IMG/VR virus record: IMGVR_UViG_3300038441_001119
Span: 124,001 to 188,000 of that record
Reading direction: 5' to 3' (one strand)
Length of the DNA stretch: 64,000 bases
Source: a virus
A program made the translations under genes and the position numbers. Positions 6,975 through 15,195 of the stretch are shown here, piece by piece. The notes beneath the pieces were generated by a model. It had not been told where the DNA came from. It worked only from the letters and a program-made list of their open reading frames with translations, and ran no database searches. The first letter of the stretch is position 1, and each line of letters starts with the position of its first letter.

Positions 6975-9900
6975 TTACGTGGAGACAGTTGTCTCTTTTC
7001 TTGTTTTCTTGTTGATCACGGCTTCCGCCATGTTCTTCTTGTAATAACCGATCATCGCTTCCAGTTCGTCTTCAAGATGTTCAAGCTCCTTGGGAGTTGT
7101 TATCTCCTTCAAAGCCTCATCATCAAGCTTCCCTGACGACCATGAGCGGTTAATTTCAGTTTCAATAGGGTAATTGAGGTATCTACCGTCGTAGTCCCAA
7201 ACCACCTTCCTGAACATGAAAAGTTCATGTGCCTTCTGCCAAATGTTGACCTCCGCAATAGGACAGAGGGTCACAACAGCATCATACAGTAGCACCATTG
7301 GTCGGCCTATCAAGCCTCTTGTGATGCCAAAATGCAAAAGATTCTGAGCAGCGATTGCAGACGTGGAGGCGACACTTTCCTGTAGAGGGGTGTTACGACA
7401 TTCACGTCCCTGTGCGCTCATCAGGGCATCCCATACACGAGGGTCCATCGTTTTTCTGGAATGGGTCCCCAACCAGTGTCGAATACGACCTGAGGCAAGC
7501 CTGAGGTGGTCTTCTGACTTAGGCAGCTCCTGTTGCTCTTCCAGATACGCCGTTGCGACGGGCTGGCGTTCCTGTAGAGCATCAAGGATACCCTGCCCGT
7601 CTCCGGGGTTGGGTTTGGCCCCTGTATCCGCTTCAATTTTGCGTTCAAGACTATTACCCGAGGCCCCGTATGCAGATGAGAAATTCCCCACCTTACCTGA
7701 GCCGTCACGGTCTTTCTTCTTATCCAACGCTTCCCGTGGTAACTTCTTGAACATCTCAGCGAGCGACCAGTGCAGGTCCTCCTTTCCGGGATGAACGATG
7801 TTACCGTTTTCATCACGAAGCAGATCGTCTTCAGTGATTTTCACCCATACAGTCGGTTCCTTTTCCTTACCTTTCTCTTTGGCTTCAGGGTAGGCTAGGA
7901 TGTACTTATCAAATTGGTTTTCTTCGGGAATACCGCAATCCTTCTTATAGTTCAGACGGACCGGGTTCTTTTTCTTTTTGTCCGACTTAAGGAAGCCGAA
8001 CTGTTTATCCGGGAGAGTGACCAGATCAATCAAGTTCTGATCTCCTGAGATGAATGCAAGTCCACGAATCTCAGCGGTCTCATAGTCTGATTCCACCATG
8101 AGCATACCCTCTGGAGCAGTGACTACCGAACGGATGGACGGCAGTGCTTTCTCCAGATAGATGTGCCAACGCTCAGGAAGTTCACCTTCCTTGTGCAGAG
8201 ATTTGAACAGGGCTGCTACCCCTTCCTCGATACGCTTGTTCACGTACGACGGCCAGTTGAGGATGTTTGGTTTCCAACAACGGTTACGGGCGGTTTCGGT
8301 TACAGAGGAGTTATAGTGCACCCTACCGTCTTTTGCGATCCAGTAGTGCAAACCATTCTCTTTAACCAACTCACCATCGTCATCATACTCTGCGGGTTTG
8401 AGGAACGCCTTTGCGGCGTTACCGACAGCATTGAAGTCCAACAGGAGGTTCAGAACCGGGTCCTTGTAGGTCACGGAGAACATCTGCAGGGACTGTTTGT
8501 CCACGGAAGGTGCGTAGTTTTGTCTTACATCTTTGGGCAGGTTCTTGACCTTGCTCCAATCCATTGACGGGAACCCTTGTTCCTTTTTATTAGTACTTTT
8601 TACTGGTTCGTACTGCTTAATATCGAACAGCCACCGTCGCATCTGTTCCGGGGCGCGAATATTAAATTCAGGTGCGTTCAGGTAATGACCGTGAATGGCG
8701 ATAGCATCGGATACATGATCCGTACCGAATGCTGCTTTGAGTTTGTCCAAACTAGGACCCTCAGGGTCGCTCATGTAATCACACGCGAGCGCCAACCCTT
8801 CTTCTTCATCTCCGACTACCCGCTGGCAAACTTGTACAACCAAATGAGTGGCTTCTCTGGTCATGGTGACTTGGAATCTCTTCTCAAGTTCAACCTTGGC
8901 GAATTGGTACAAGTCACGCAGCTCATTGAGCTTCTCCATGTCCACAGGCAAACCTTCATAAGAGAAGTTGGTGAACACGTCGGTCGTGAAGGGATTAAAG
9001 ATAGTTTCGTAGTACTGCGTCAGCTGTTGTCGCTCCATCTCTTGTACGAGGTATGGATAAGCTCGCATTACCACGTCAACGTCCGCCATTGCATACGGTA
9101 GCAACAGATCGTCAGGGATGTCGGCATATCCATCGGAGTGACCCAGAGGATGTGTCTTCAACCATATGACGAGAGGCAGGTCATACCGACCCAAGTCCGT
9201 ATACTTCAGAGCAAGATTGTCCAAACCGAGATCTGCGTGTTCGTTACAGCATTGCTGCGCGAACTCAGTGTCCAGAAGACACTTCTTATAGATCTCAAGG
9301 TTCAGCCACTTCTTCATCCATACGGCGTCCGCAGAATAATGGTGACCCAGATACTTTACCTCTTTTCTGTTCAACCAAGCACCCAGCACCTGACCCACCT
9401 TTTCATAGGAAGCATCAAATACATAGTTACGTTGGTCGTCCATGAATCGAATGGCACATGCATGCCCTTCTTTCCAACAGAACTGGATGGTACGTAGGTT
9501 ACCGTCGATAAAGTTGTTCCCACCCCACTCGCAGTCCACCGAGATGAGGGTGTGATTTTCTTGTGCCCACATAGTCACCAGATCCACAACTTGTTCAAGG
9601 TTGTTGATCACGTGATACGAGGTCTTCATGCGTTTGGTTTCGAAGCCACGTATGGAGTCATACATGTTTCGAATTTCAAATAGATTGATCCTGAATTTCT
9701 CCACGTAGTCTGGACGTGAAGCAAGCAGGTGAACTGGGTCAAGGAGGATGAAGCGACAGTCATACTCCTTGTTATAGAACCACCCCGCTTTGATGTCATC
9801 AGCTCGGTATTTGACCGGGCTGAAGAAATCAAATACCGCCTTACCGAGACATACGACTATCTTCGGTTTTACTTCCCTCACTTCACTGTCGAAGGAGGGG

Positions 9901-10322
9901 GAGGCAAAGCGTAGCGAGGTGGCGTCTGGCTTCAAACGTTTAGCCTTTGGTAGAAGCCACTTACACATCGCAGTGAAGTAGCAGTCATCTAGGCTTATTC
10001 CCGATTGCTGGATGAGGTCCTTGAGGACGCTACCAGCGAGACACTTCATGTATTCCGGAGTTTCCTTGATCGGCTTCTCATATCGTTCACCCTGCCGGTA
10101 TTCAACCGCGTCCTCAGACAGTAGGGAGGGCATCACGAACATGATATCTGCAGGGCTTTTACCGTTCCCTGCTACATACAAAACTTCGTCTTTCCTGCGG
10201 GTCGTAGTAATCTTGGCAGGTGGTTCTTCCTCGAAGTTAGGTTGTGTCGGATTGTCAGGGACGTCTGTGCGTGGTCCCTGCTTCTTTTTTTGCTTTCTCT
10301 CAAAGTACTCGTTGAAATCCAT
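6975..10322 (-). CDS. polA: Family A DNA polymerase with N-terminal uracil-glycosylase-like domain and 3'-5' exonuclease
   Basis: 1115 residues, the replicative polymerase candidate. Residues about 45-225 resemble a family 4/5 uracil-DNA-glycosylase fold (VLYVAGNGKSPADIMFVMPS, later KIVVCLGKAVFDFF), as in SPO1-type phage polymerases. Residues about 258-425 form a DEDD exonuclease: SVDCEWGG supplies Asp263 and Glu265, and YAMADVD at 410-416 supplies the last acidic site. Polymerase motif A is ESDYETAEIRGLA (Asp746, Glu751). Motif B runs from Lys877 to YG at 885-886. Motif C is LLYDAVV with Asp1014, but Ala replaces the usual Glu and Tyr the usual His. A lysine-rich insertion lies at about 780-870. 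It follows 10337-10618 in the same operon. Confidence 0.93.
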   Translation of the reverse strand: MDFNEYFERKQKKKQGPRTDVPDNPTQPNFEEEPPAKITTTRRKDEVLYVAGNGKSPADIMFVMPSLLSEDAVEYRQGERYEKPIKETPEYMKCLAGSVLKDLIQQSGISLDDCYFTAMCKWLLPKAKRLKPDATSLRFASPSFDSEVREVKPKIVVCLGKAVFDFFSPVKYRADDIKAGWFYNKEYDCRFILLDPVHLLASRPDYVEKFRINLFEIRNMYDSIRGFETKRMKTSYHVINNLEQVVDLVTMWAQENHTLISVDCEWGGNNFIDGNLRTIQFCWKEGHACAIRFMDDQRNYVFDASYEKVGQVLGAWLNRKEVKYLGHHYSADAVWMKKWLNLEIYKKCLLDTEFAQQCCNEHADLGLDNLALKYTDLGRYDLPLVIWLKTHPLGHSDGYADIPDDLLLPYAMADVDVVMRAYPYLVQEMERQQLTQYYETIFNPFTTDVFTNFSYEGLPVDMEKLNELRDLYQFAKVELEKRFQVTMTREATHLVVQVCQRVVGDEEEGLALACDYMSDPEGPSLDKLKAAFGTDHVSDAIAIHGHYLNAPEFNIRAPEQMRRWLFDIKQYEPVKSTNKKEQGFPSMDWSKVKNLPKDVRQNYAPSVDKQSLQMFSVTYKDPVLNLLLDFNAVGNAAKAFLKPAEYDDDGELVKENGLHYWIAKDGRVHYNSSVTETARNRCWKPNILNWPSYVNKRIEEGVAALFKSLHKEGELPERWHIYLEKALPSIRSVVTAPEGMLMVESDYETAEIRGLAFISGDQNLIDLVTLPDKQFGFLKSDKKKKNPVRLNYKKDCGIPEENQFDKYILAYPEAKEKGKEKEPTVWVKITEDDLLRDENGNIVHPGKEDLHWSLAEMFKKLPREALDKKKDRDGSGKVGNFSSAYGASGNSLERKIEADTGAKPNPGDGQGILDALQERQPVATAYLEEQQELPKSEDHLRLASGRIRHWLGTHSRKTMDPRVWDALMSAQGRECRNTPLQESVASTSAIAAQNLLHFGITRGLIGRPMVLLYDAVVTLCPIAEVNIWQKAHELFMFRKVVWDYDGRYLNYPIETEINRSWSSGKLDDEALKEITTPKELEHLEDELEAMIGYYKKNMAEAVINKKTRKETTVST

Positions 10323-10336
10323 ATGTGTCTATTTAA

Positions 10337-10618
10337 TCAAGAAGCTGACAAGTTAGGCGCCGGTGGTTGCTCTGACTTGTAGATAGGCTTACGTGAAATG
10401 GTCAGCCAGTCAATTACCGATTCCCATTTCCACGCTGTCTCATCGTCATCATAAACCTGTCGTTGAAATTTCTGGTATTTCTGAACCCTCTCAAATCGCT
10501 CCAACCACACTATGACGAGCCTACCGTCATCGTCATACAACCATCTGGGAAACAGAGCGAAGACATGCTGTGTGCGTGTGTCACCCAGTTTCGGGGGCTT
10601 CTTCAGGTGGAACTTCAT
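10337..10618 (-). CDS. Small hypothetical protein upstream of polymerase
   Basis: 93 residues from the ATG at 10618 (MKFHLKKPPKLGD). A start at 10657 would overlap the preceding gene by 77 bp. The protein is basic and aromatic-rich (FALFPRWLYDDDGRLVIVWL) with an RxKYQKFQRQVYDDDE segment. It overlaps the previous gene by 38 bp and ends 14 bp before the polymerase start. No family recognised. Co-transcription with the polymerase suggests a replication accessory role. Confidence 0.65.
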   Translation of the reverse strand: MKFHLKKPPKLGDTRTQHVFALFPRWLYDDDGRLVIVWLERFERVQKYQKFQRQVYDDDETAWKWESVIDWLTISRKPIYKSEQPPAPNLSAS

Positions 10619-10769
10619 CTTGTAAGGTGCGTGGCGCTTTGCGCTCGTGTACAACACCTTCTAGGAAGGCATAGTTGAATGCGCTGATGACGATCTCACT
10701 AGGGATAGCGATACCGGCATCTTTCTTCCACTTTTCTAGGGCAGCTTCTGCTGCATGTTTAATCATCAT
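10581..10769 (-). CDS. Small hypothetical protein
   Basis: 62 residues from ATG ATG ATT AAA at 10769 (or 10766 using the second ATG), overlapping the stop of the 10759-10941 gene. The reading frame is open further upstream, but that part lies wholly over the preceding gene. The product begins MMIKHAAEAALEKWKKDAGI and ends in an acidic, proline-rich tail (DEVPPEEAPETG). It is probably a single helical hairpin. Function unknown. Confidence 0.6.
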   Translation of the reverse strand: MMIKHAAEAALEKWKKDAGIAIPSEIVISAFNYAFLEGVVHERKAPRTLQDEVPPEEAPETG

Positions 10770-10941
10770 CGTCTTCGTCGCCAAACTGTTCTGCATAGTC
10801 TTCTTTCGCGTAGTCGTACCCTTCCCAGTTATCAACTCCTGCGCCTTGTAGACAGAGCAGGAAATTTGAGTCACTGAGGAGAGACTTGTACTCTTCTTCA
10901 CTAATAGTAACAGTTGCCGAGCTTAGTTTTTCTTTTGCCAT
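10759..10941 (-). CDS. Very small acidic protein
   Basis: 60 residues ending in a run of acidic residues (GDEDDDD). The first half (ATVTISEEEYKSLLSDSNFL) looks like a short coiled helix. It sits two bp after the stop of 10944-11327 and overlaps the next small gene. Acidic micro-proteins in this position in phages often bind basic partners, but nothing here identifies one. Confidence 0.65.
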   Translation of the reverse strand: MAKEKLSSATVTISEEEYKSLLSDSNFLLCLQGAGVDNWEGYDYAKEDYAEQFGDEDDDD

Positions 10942-10943
10942 AA

Positions 10944-11327
10944 TTAGAGTTTCATAACGCGGTGGCAGCGGAGGCCGTCGTCGCTCTTACGGAAAGAGAA
11001 CTTGGTATCCGGATTGCGTTTGCTGAAGTATTGAGCTGCTGCCACACAGGCACGTCCTTCTGTAGTAGTGTAGTCTTCTCCTTCCATGAAGAAGCTGTCG
11101 CCAACTTGCATGTTGAGGAAAGGATACTGGTCCATCGAGGCGCGTTTGCGACGAGGGAAGGGGATACCTTTCTCGATCACATATTTCGAAGACGCCAACA
11201 GCACTCCGGTGTCTGCTTCGATTTTGCTGACACTGGTGGTGATCTTCGGATTCCGAACACCGCTGACGGTAGTGGTTTTGATGGAAGTGAAGATTTCCGA
11301 GCTGGTTTTGATATTACGGGTACTCAT
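10944..11327 (-). CDS. Hypothetical protein, DUF7303-like
   Basis: 127 residues. The second half carries the pattern IPFPRRKRASMDQYPFLNM followed by VGDSFFMEG and then AAQYFSKRNPDTKFSFRK. This resembles a small family of phage proteins of unknown function in which a Tyr-Pro-x-x-x-M-x-V-G-D-S-F-F core precedes a helix and a basic strand. Such proteins can look like DNA-binding regulators. The start overlaps nothing upstream, and the gene is coupled to the primase by an ATGA at 11324-11327. Family assignment is from memory of the motif. Confidence 0.6.
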   Translation of the reverse strand: MSTRNIKTSSEIFTSIKTTTVSGVRNPKITTSVSKIEADTGVLLASSKYVIEKGIPFPRRKRASMDQYPFLNMQVGDSFFMEGEDYTTTEGRACVAAAQYFSKRNPDTKFSFRKSDDGLRCHRVMKL

Positions 11328-12526
11328 TTAGATTTAGGCCAATTATTTTTGATAATACTTTCACACTTTTTGTCGCTCATTTCCCCGAAGTCTTTGTATT
11401 TGTCCGGTGGTGCAATGAGGACAACTTGTAGTCCAACACTAGACAGCATTTCAACTGCCTTGGTTACGCTGGCTTTACCAGTATCATCGTTATCCCGTGC
11501 ATAGAACACGAGATCAGTCGACTCTTTGATCTTGGATGCTTGTACATAGGACACTGTGGGACCGCACATAGGGAGACCCTCAAAGCCGAATCTAGCGGCG
11601 TCTAGGGGTCCTTCTGTGAGTACTGCGTGCCTGTCTTTCCGTGGGATATCCTTAATATGTTCTATGTAAGGATCGTAGCCCATCCATATTCCAGACTTAC
11701 TCTGCCCAGTACCATTTTTGTACTTGGATGGAGGCCATTTGAATTTGGCTGGTGTAAGTTCTGGTATGAAGTGAGGTTTTCCCGATTTACCTTTTCCAGT
11801 GGCTACCTTCACCATCTCGTGTTTGTACGGATGGTAATAGTAGATATTTCCTTCATCATCTTCCGCTTCGATCAACCTTGCCTGCCACCCTTTACGGATG
11901 CCATTCATGTAACCGAAGAAAACAACCCGACCCTGTGGAGTATCTTTCCAGTCCTTGATAAGGTATGGATAGTAGACTCCGTTTTCTGTTGTCGGCGTCA
12001 GTTCTGTTTTACAGAACGATGTACGAAACTTGTCGTACAGGAAACCAACATCGTATCCACGGTTTTCCAGATACCACCGGGCCATGTGGTCTGGTTTTAG
12101 ATCCTTGAGAGGTATACACTCGCCGGGTCCAAACGGAAATTTGTTCCCATGCTCGTCCTCTTCAAGGATGTGTTCTTTAGACGTGGAATTTAGAACGAAC
12201 AAGGTGGTGCTAACCTTCTGTTTGAGTCGTGTAGACACGGGCGGCATACCTAGTAGGGTCTTACCCTTGTATCCGGTCCCTTCTTTCATACAGGTTGCAA
12301 CCCATCCCTCTTCTTTCTCGCCGTCCATCTGAGACAACCATTCATCCAAACGGATGGCGAGGTGACGGCTGTTGAGTTCCTTGGACCCATCTTTGCGCAA
12401 GCACTCAGGGCATGGTATGTACAGGACACTACCGGAGCGTTCCTGTTTCATGTGACCATTACCATGAAGTCTGCACAGCGTGGATGCTAGGATCTTCAGC
12501 CGCTGTTGTCTCATGTTCTCGCTCAT
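11324..12526 (-). CDS. DNA primase with zinc-binding N-terminus and TOPRIM domain
   Basis: 400 residues. It makes RNA primers for lagging-strand synthesis together with the DnaB-type helicase. Near the N-terminus, Cys18 and His residues precede CPEC (39-42), forming a plausible zinc site, with a further Cys at about 79. The catalytic TOPRIM core is clear: LTEGPLDAARFG with Glu305, and YARDNDDTGK with Asp345/Asp348. The length is close to that of T4 gp61 and T7-type primase segments, and no helicase domain is fused. It starts at a TAATG overlap with the small coiled-coil gene 12526-12726. The wording 'primase' is well supported; which subfamily is not. Confidence 0.88.
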   Translation of the reverse strand: MSENMRQQRLKILASTLCRLHGNGHMKQERSGSVLYIPCPECLRKDGSKELNSRHLAIRLDEWLSQMDGEKEEGWVATCMKEGTGYKGKTLLGMPPVSTRLKQKVSTTLFVLNSTSKEHILEEDEHGNKFPFGPGECIPLKDLKPDHMARWYLENRGYDVGFLYDKFRTSFCKTELTPTTENGVYYPYLIKDWKDTPQGRVVFFGYMNGIRKGWQARLIEAEDDEGNIYYYHPYKHEMVKVATGKGKSGKPHFIPELTPAKFKWPPSKYKNGTGQSKSGIWMGYDPYIEHIKDIPRKDRHAVLTEGPLDAARFGFEGLPMCGPTVSYVQASKIKESTDLVFYARDNDDTGKASVTKAVEMLSSVGLQVVLIAPPDKYKDFGEMSDKKCESIIKNNWPKSK

Positions 12527-12726
12527 TAACTTCCGTTGTAAGAAATGCTGAAGCTATCAGGCGATCCCATCGAAGAGCTGTAGATGAAATTGTCACCTAG
12601 GGTGATTTCAGACAACTGCTGCTTGAGTTCTCGAATGGTTTCAGCCTGTTCATCAATGACGACCTGCATCCGCAAGATCGCGGACGTCTCGGTCTGTTCT
12701 GCTGTTTTAGGAGTAGTTTGGAACAT
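12526..12726 (-). CDS. Small coiled-coil protein upstream of primase
   Basis: 66 residues. Residues about 18-42 form a heptad-like helix (MQVVIDEQAETIRELKQQL), followed by a Ser-rich tail. Coupled to the primase by TAATG. It may be a small oligomerisation factor or an adaptor in the primosome, based on position only. Confidence 0.65.
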   Translation of the reverse strand: MFQTTPKTAEQTETSAILRMQVVIDEQAETIRELKQQLSEITLGDNFIYSSSMGSPDSFSISYNGS

Positions 12727-12781
12727 GTATTTGTTGTGCTAGATAAAAACAATGACCACGGGTTTTGCCGACAGAGGGTTA

Positions 12782-12812
12782 GCCAACCCGGAGTATGCCT
12801 CTCCGGGTTGGC
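12782..12812 (-). terminator. Hairpin after the basic protein gene
   Basis: GCCAACCCGGA pairs perfectly with TCCGGGTTGGC (11 bp) around a 9-base loop. It begins 8 bp downstream of the 12820-13245 stop on the minus strand. No U tract follows, so termination efficiency is uncertain. The 55 bp between it and the next gene show no clear promoter. Confidence 0.6.
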
Positions 12813-12819
12813 GTTGGCC

Positions 12820-13245
12820 TCACGCTCCCGCTTTGGAAGCGTTGAGGTATCTTGCGTGCTGGTTGGCAGCGTAAGCACCGGTTCTGTCGATTCTCCAAGC
12901 AGCGATCCCGTGTTTGCGGAGCTGCTTGTAGACTTCGTAAACGGTCTTTCCGGTGATTTCCATCGGGGCGCCGTTCACGTCTTGCGCCATATACTTCCCG
13001 GAGAAACGTTGCGATCCCACCTTTTTACCGCCACGAGTCACGTCAACAACACGGACGGCTGCGGTACGAAGGACGCTGTATTTCGGCGTGGCCTCGCGAT
13101 GGGCTGCTCGTGAAGCTGGGGCCGTTGCGGACCGCAGTTTCCGACGCTTCTCATGGCGAAGTTTGTTGCTGTTGGTGCGTGCCTTCTGGGTGGAATGGCT
13201 GGTGCTTCTCAGGTAACGCTTATGGCGTTTGCTTGCTTGGGGCAT
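12820..13245 (-). CDS. Highly basic protein, possible DNA-binding or virion DNA-condensing protein
   Basis: 141 residues. The first 60 contain about 20 Arg, Lys or His residues in patterns like SKRHKRYLRSTSHSTQK and KLRHEKRRKLR, with no acidic residue except isolated Glu. Residues about 60-141 form a small alpha/beta domain (VRVVDVTRGGKKVGSQRFSG, then EVYKQLRKHGIAAWRI). The first part may be a disordered nucleic-acid-binding tail. The gene appears monocistronic: it has its own promoter candidate and leader hairpin upstream and a hairpin directly after the stop. The coding sequence looks more GC-rich than its neighbours. A histone-like or ribosome-associated role is equally possible. Confidence 0.6.
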   Translation of the reverse strand: MPQASKRHKRYLRSTSHSTQKARTNSNKLRHEKRRKLRSATAPASRAAHREATPKYSVLRTAAVRVVDVTRGGKKVGSQRFSGKYMAQDVNGAPMEITGKTVYEVYKQLRKHGIAAWRIDRTGAYAANQHARYLNASKAGA

Positions 13246-13351
13246 TGTGTGCTATAGGTGTATGGTTACATAAAACCAAGTCCCCCGTCACCACCCGCAA
13301 CGAACAGCGACGGACATTGCAGGTGGATAGGGACTTTTCGAACTTGTAGGA

Positions 13352-13374
13352 TATTAGGTTTTTGAGACCTAATA
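13352..13374 (-). other. Inverted repeat in 5' leader, hairpin or operator
   Basis: TATTAGGT and ACCTAATA form a perfect 8-bp inverted repeat with a 7-base spacer. It begins about six bases after the predicted transcription start from the extended -10 at 13387-13396. The same promoter-then-inverted-repeat order occurs at 39363-39403. It may be an operator or a 5' UTR stem. Confidence 0.55.
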
Positions 13375-13386
13375 CACTATCATGGT

Positions 13387-13396
13387 TATATAGCAC
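13387..13396 (-). promoter_or_regulatory. Extended -10 promoter candidate for 12820-13245
   Basis: The minus strand reads GTGCTATATAACCATG, with TG-n-TATATA typical of an extended -10 element. An identical GTGCTATATA core occurs at 39394-39403 ahead of another gene. No good -35 box is seen at the right distance. A second, weaker TATGTAACCAT copy lies nearer the start codon, near 13270. Confidence 0.5.
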
Positions 13397-13423
13397 GAAA
13401 CCCCAAGTAGATGCCGACAAAAA

Positions 13424-13450
13424 GGGGCTGTAGTGAATTACCGCAGCCCC
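13424..13450 (-). terminator. Rho-independent terminator
   Basis: GGGGCTG and CAGCCCC pair over 7 bp, followed on the minus strand by TTTTTGTC. It ends the transcript coming from the DnaB-type helicase side and lies 20 bp after the stop of a possible 31-residue peptide gene. Confidence 0.65.
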
Positions 13451-13470
13451 AACATCTTTACGTCTTTCTA

Positions 13471-13566
13471 TTAGTAGGTGAAGTTGAACTCCAGTTGAGC
13501 GTTATCAGAGGTGGAGGTCTCGTTCGTGTCGTTTTTAATTTCCATAGGAGCTGATAGTTTTGCCAC
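13471..13566 (-). CDS. Possible micro-protein, 31 residues
   Basis: A short frame starts with GTG at 13566 (or ATG at 13545, giving 24 residues, MEIKNDTNETSTSDNAQLEF and four more). It stops at 13471, 20 bp before a terminator. The composition (Asn, Thr, Asp) is protein-like and the frame fits between two structured regions, but it is too short to be certain. No match to any known peptide recognised. Confidence 0.35.
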   Translation of the reverse strand: MAKLSAPMEIKNDTNETSTSDNAQLEFNFTY

Positions 13567-13701
13567 ATTTTGAGGGTATAGTCAAACAGAGTAGTTTCTC
13601 TAGGTTCCGGCTAAAGTGTTGACTCTGGTTGCATACACTCGGTAGTGACTGATACATATGGACTACTAAGTCCTGTTATGGAGTGTAAAGATGGAAAATT
13701 T
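13567..13701. other. Non-coding region with several small hairpins
   Basis: No credible gene lies in this stretch after the helicase stop. On the minus strand it can fold as a series of small stems: GGACT/AGTCC at 13660-13673, then CACT/AGTG, then AGAG/CTCT. This could be a processed small RNA, a regulatory leader, or part of a replication origin. I see no tRNA cloverleaf. Confidence 0.4.
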
Positions 13702-15195
13702 TTATTTCCTCTCCTCCATTCTCTGCATTCCGAAATTCCGACGGAAGGGGACTGCACCGCCCTTGCCGTATCGACACTTTCCCACGAACAAGATCTGTTC
13801 AGGTAGATACAGCTCAGCCGTACCTCCGGACTCAGAAATGTTCTTATTCTGCATAGCTGACATGCCGATAACGGCAGCTACACCTTTTGCAGGAGCAAAG
13901 GATTCACCCAGATGCTCCTGACTGACGAAGGGTGTGTTGACCCCCTTCCTGTTTGTCTGTGCCAGATAGAGCACACAGATACTATGCTTACGAGCTGCTT
14001 GCAGCAACTGGGAAGCGGCATCTGCATAAACGTGACGGAGCTTGTCTCCTTCATCACTGGTACCCTTGGTGCCGGTCATGGTGTCTAGAGCGCCACCAAG
14101 CCAGTCAAGGATAATGAAGTCAGGAGCTTGCCCCTTGGCCTCCTTGAATTTGGCGATGATGTCCTCGAAAGACTCGTCGACATTGTCTGGAATAGTCCAG
14201 TCAATCATCCACAGGTTTTCGGTCATCTTCTCTTTCATCTCCTTATACTGAGCCTGCTTCTTCGGATCAGGCATGTCTTTCTTCGGATCGAAGTGACCCG
14301 CTATGTTGGACAAGTGCTCCCAGTCATAATGACAACAGTGGGAGATCAGACGTAGCTTGATGGAGGAAGGCGTTTCCTCAGTGGAGATAACTATACCCTT
14401 CAGGTTTTGAAGGATACAAAAGTTGGCGAGCATCTGGATAGTGAACGTGGTTTTACCCACACCAGTGTACGCCAGAACGAGATAGGTATTGGCTTTTCGA
14501 TAACCGCCTCCAAGAGCGCGGTCAAGCGCCTTCATACCAGTAGAAAGGCGCTCAAGGTCGTCCTTGGTTGCAAGCTCGACTTCATCGAATGAGAAAATAG
14601 TCTTCCCTTTTGGAGTATCACTAACATCCAAATCAGAAGCCTGTTTGAGAAGGCGTTTAAGGAGTGCGTTTGGGTTACGCTTGATTTCTCCAGAGTTCTC
14701 AGCTCTGGACATCTCCTTCTCGTACCGTACAGCCGTAAGCCACAGCTTGTACATCCCCGGAATAAGCATCACCGCTCGTTCCGATTTGGAGATCTTGATG
14801 ATCTCCTTCCATTCATTCTCCAGATCAGGAAGATCTCCCGCATTACCCATGTCCGGGTACTTCGAGAAGAAAATCTCACAGATCTGCGCCATGATCTTCC
14901 AATCAGGCGTTGTTACCGCTTTCTTTGATCCATCGACACCGACCAGTACCATGTACATGCGGAATGCCACAAACAGGATGTTCCGCGCCCGGGAATTGAA
15001 GTCCAGATGGAATCGACCATTTGGTTTATCCTGACAGACAAGATCAAGCCACTTCTTATGCTGTCCATAGTCCAAGACCACGGCAGCCATTGCGTTACGT
15101 TCAAACTCGTCCGGGTTGTCGTTGTAAAGTTTCTCGAAGAACGTGGCCGTGATGTCTATGGTCGGAGCAGCTTGCTTCGTATTAATGTGCGTCAT
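13702..15195 (-). CDS. dnaB: DnaB-type replicative DNA helicase
   Basis: 497 residues. A hexameric 5'-3' helicase that unwinds the fork and works with the primase at 11324-12526. The RecA-like motor domain begins around residue 215 (LSTGMKALDRALGGGYRK). Walker A is YTGVGKTT at about 243-250 and Walker B is FIILDWLGG at about 360-368, followed by YLAQTNRKG as the Gln/sensor segment. The N-terminal 200 residues are helical, as in T4 gp41 and DnaB, but show no close match. The start ATG lies 14 bp inside the end of the previous gene. A long non-coding region follows. Confidence 0.88.
   Translation of the reverse strand: MTHINTKQAAPTIDITATFFEKLYNDNPDEFERNAMAAVVLDYGQHKKWLDLVCQDKPNGRFHLDFNSRARNILFVAFRMYMVLVGVDGSKKAVTTPDWKIMAQICEIFFSKYPDMGNAGDLPDLENEWKEIIKISKSERAVMLIPGMYKLWLTAVRYEKEMSRAENSGEIKRNPNALLKRLLKQASDLDVSDTPKGKTIFSFDEVELATKDDLERLSTGMKALDRALGGGYRKANTYLVLAYTGVGKTTFTIQMLANFCILQNLKGIVISTEETPSSIKLRLISHCCHYDWEHLSNIAGHFDPKKDMPDPKKQAQYKEMKEKMTENLWMIDWTIPDNVDESFEDIIAKFKEAKGQAPDFIILDWLGGALDTMTGTKGTSDEGDKLRHVYADAASQLLQAARKHSICVLYLAQTNRKGVNTPFVSQEHLGESFAPAKGVAAVIGMSAMQNKNISESGGTAELYLPEQILFVGKCRYGKGGAVPFRRNFGMQRMEERK

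Noticed and set aside
12597-12878. A 93-codon minus-strand frame
   Set aside because: It crosses the terminator hairpin and two real genes in another frame. Arg/Ser/Pro-rich composition typical of a shadow.
13320-13350. Possible tRNA T-arm (GTTCGAA)
   Set aside because: No acceptor, D or anticodon stems could be built around it. No tRNA gene was found in the window by eye.
13220-13420. A 66-codon frame over the promoter and leader repeat
   Set aside because: It covers the promoter candidate and hairpin upstream of 12820-13245, and its product looks random.
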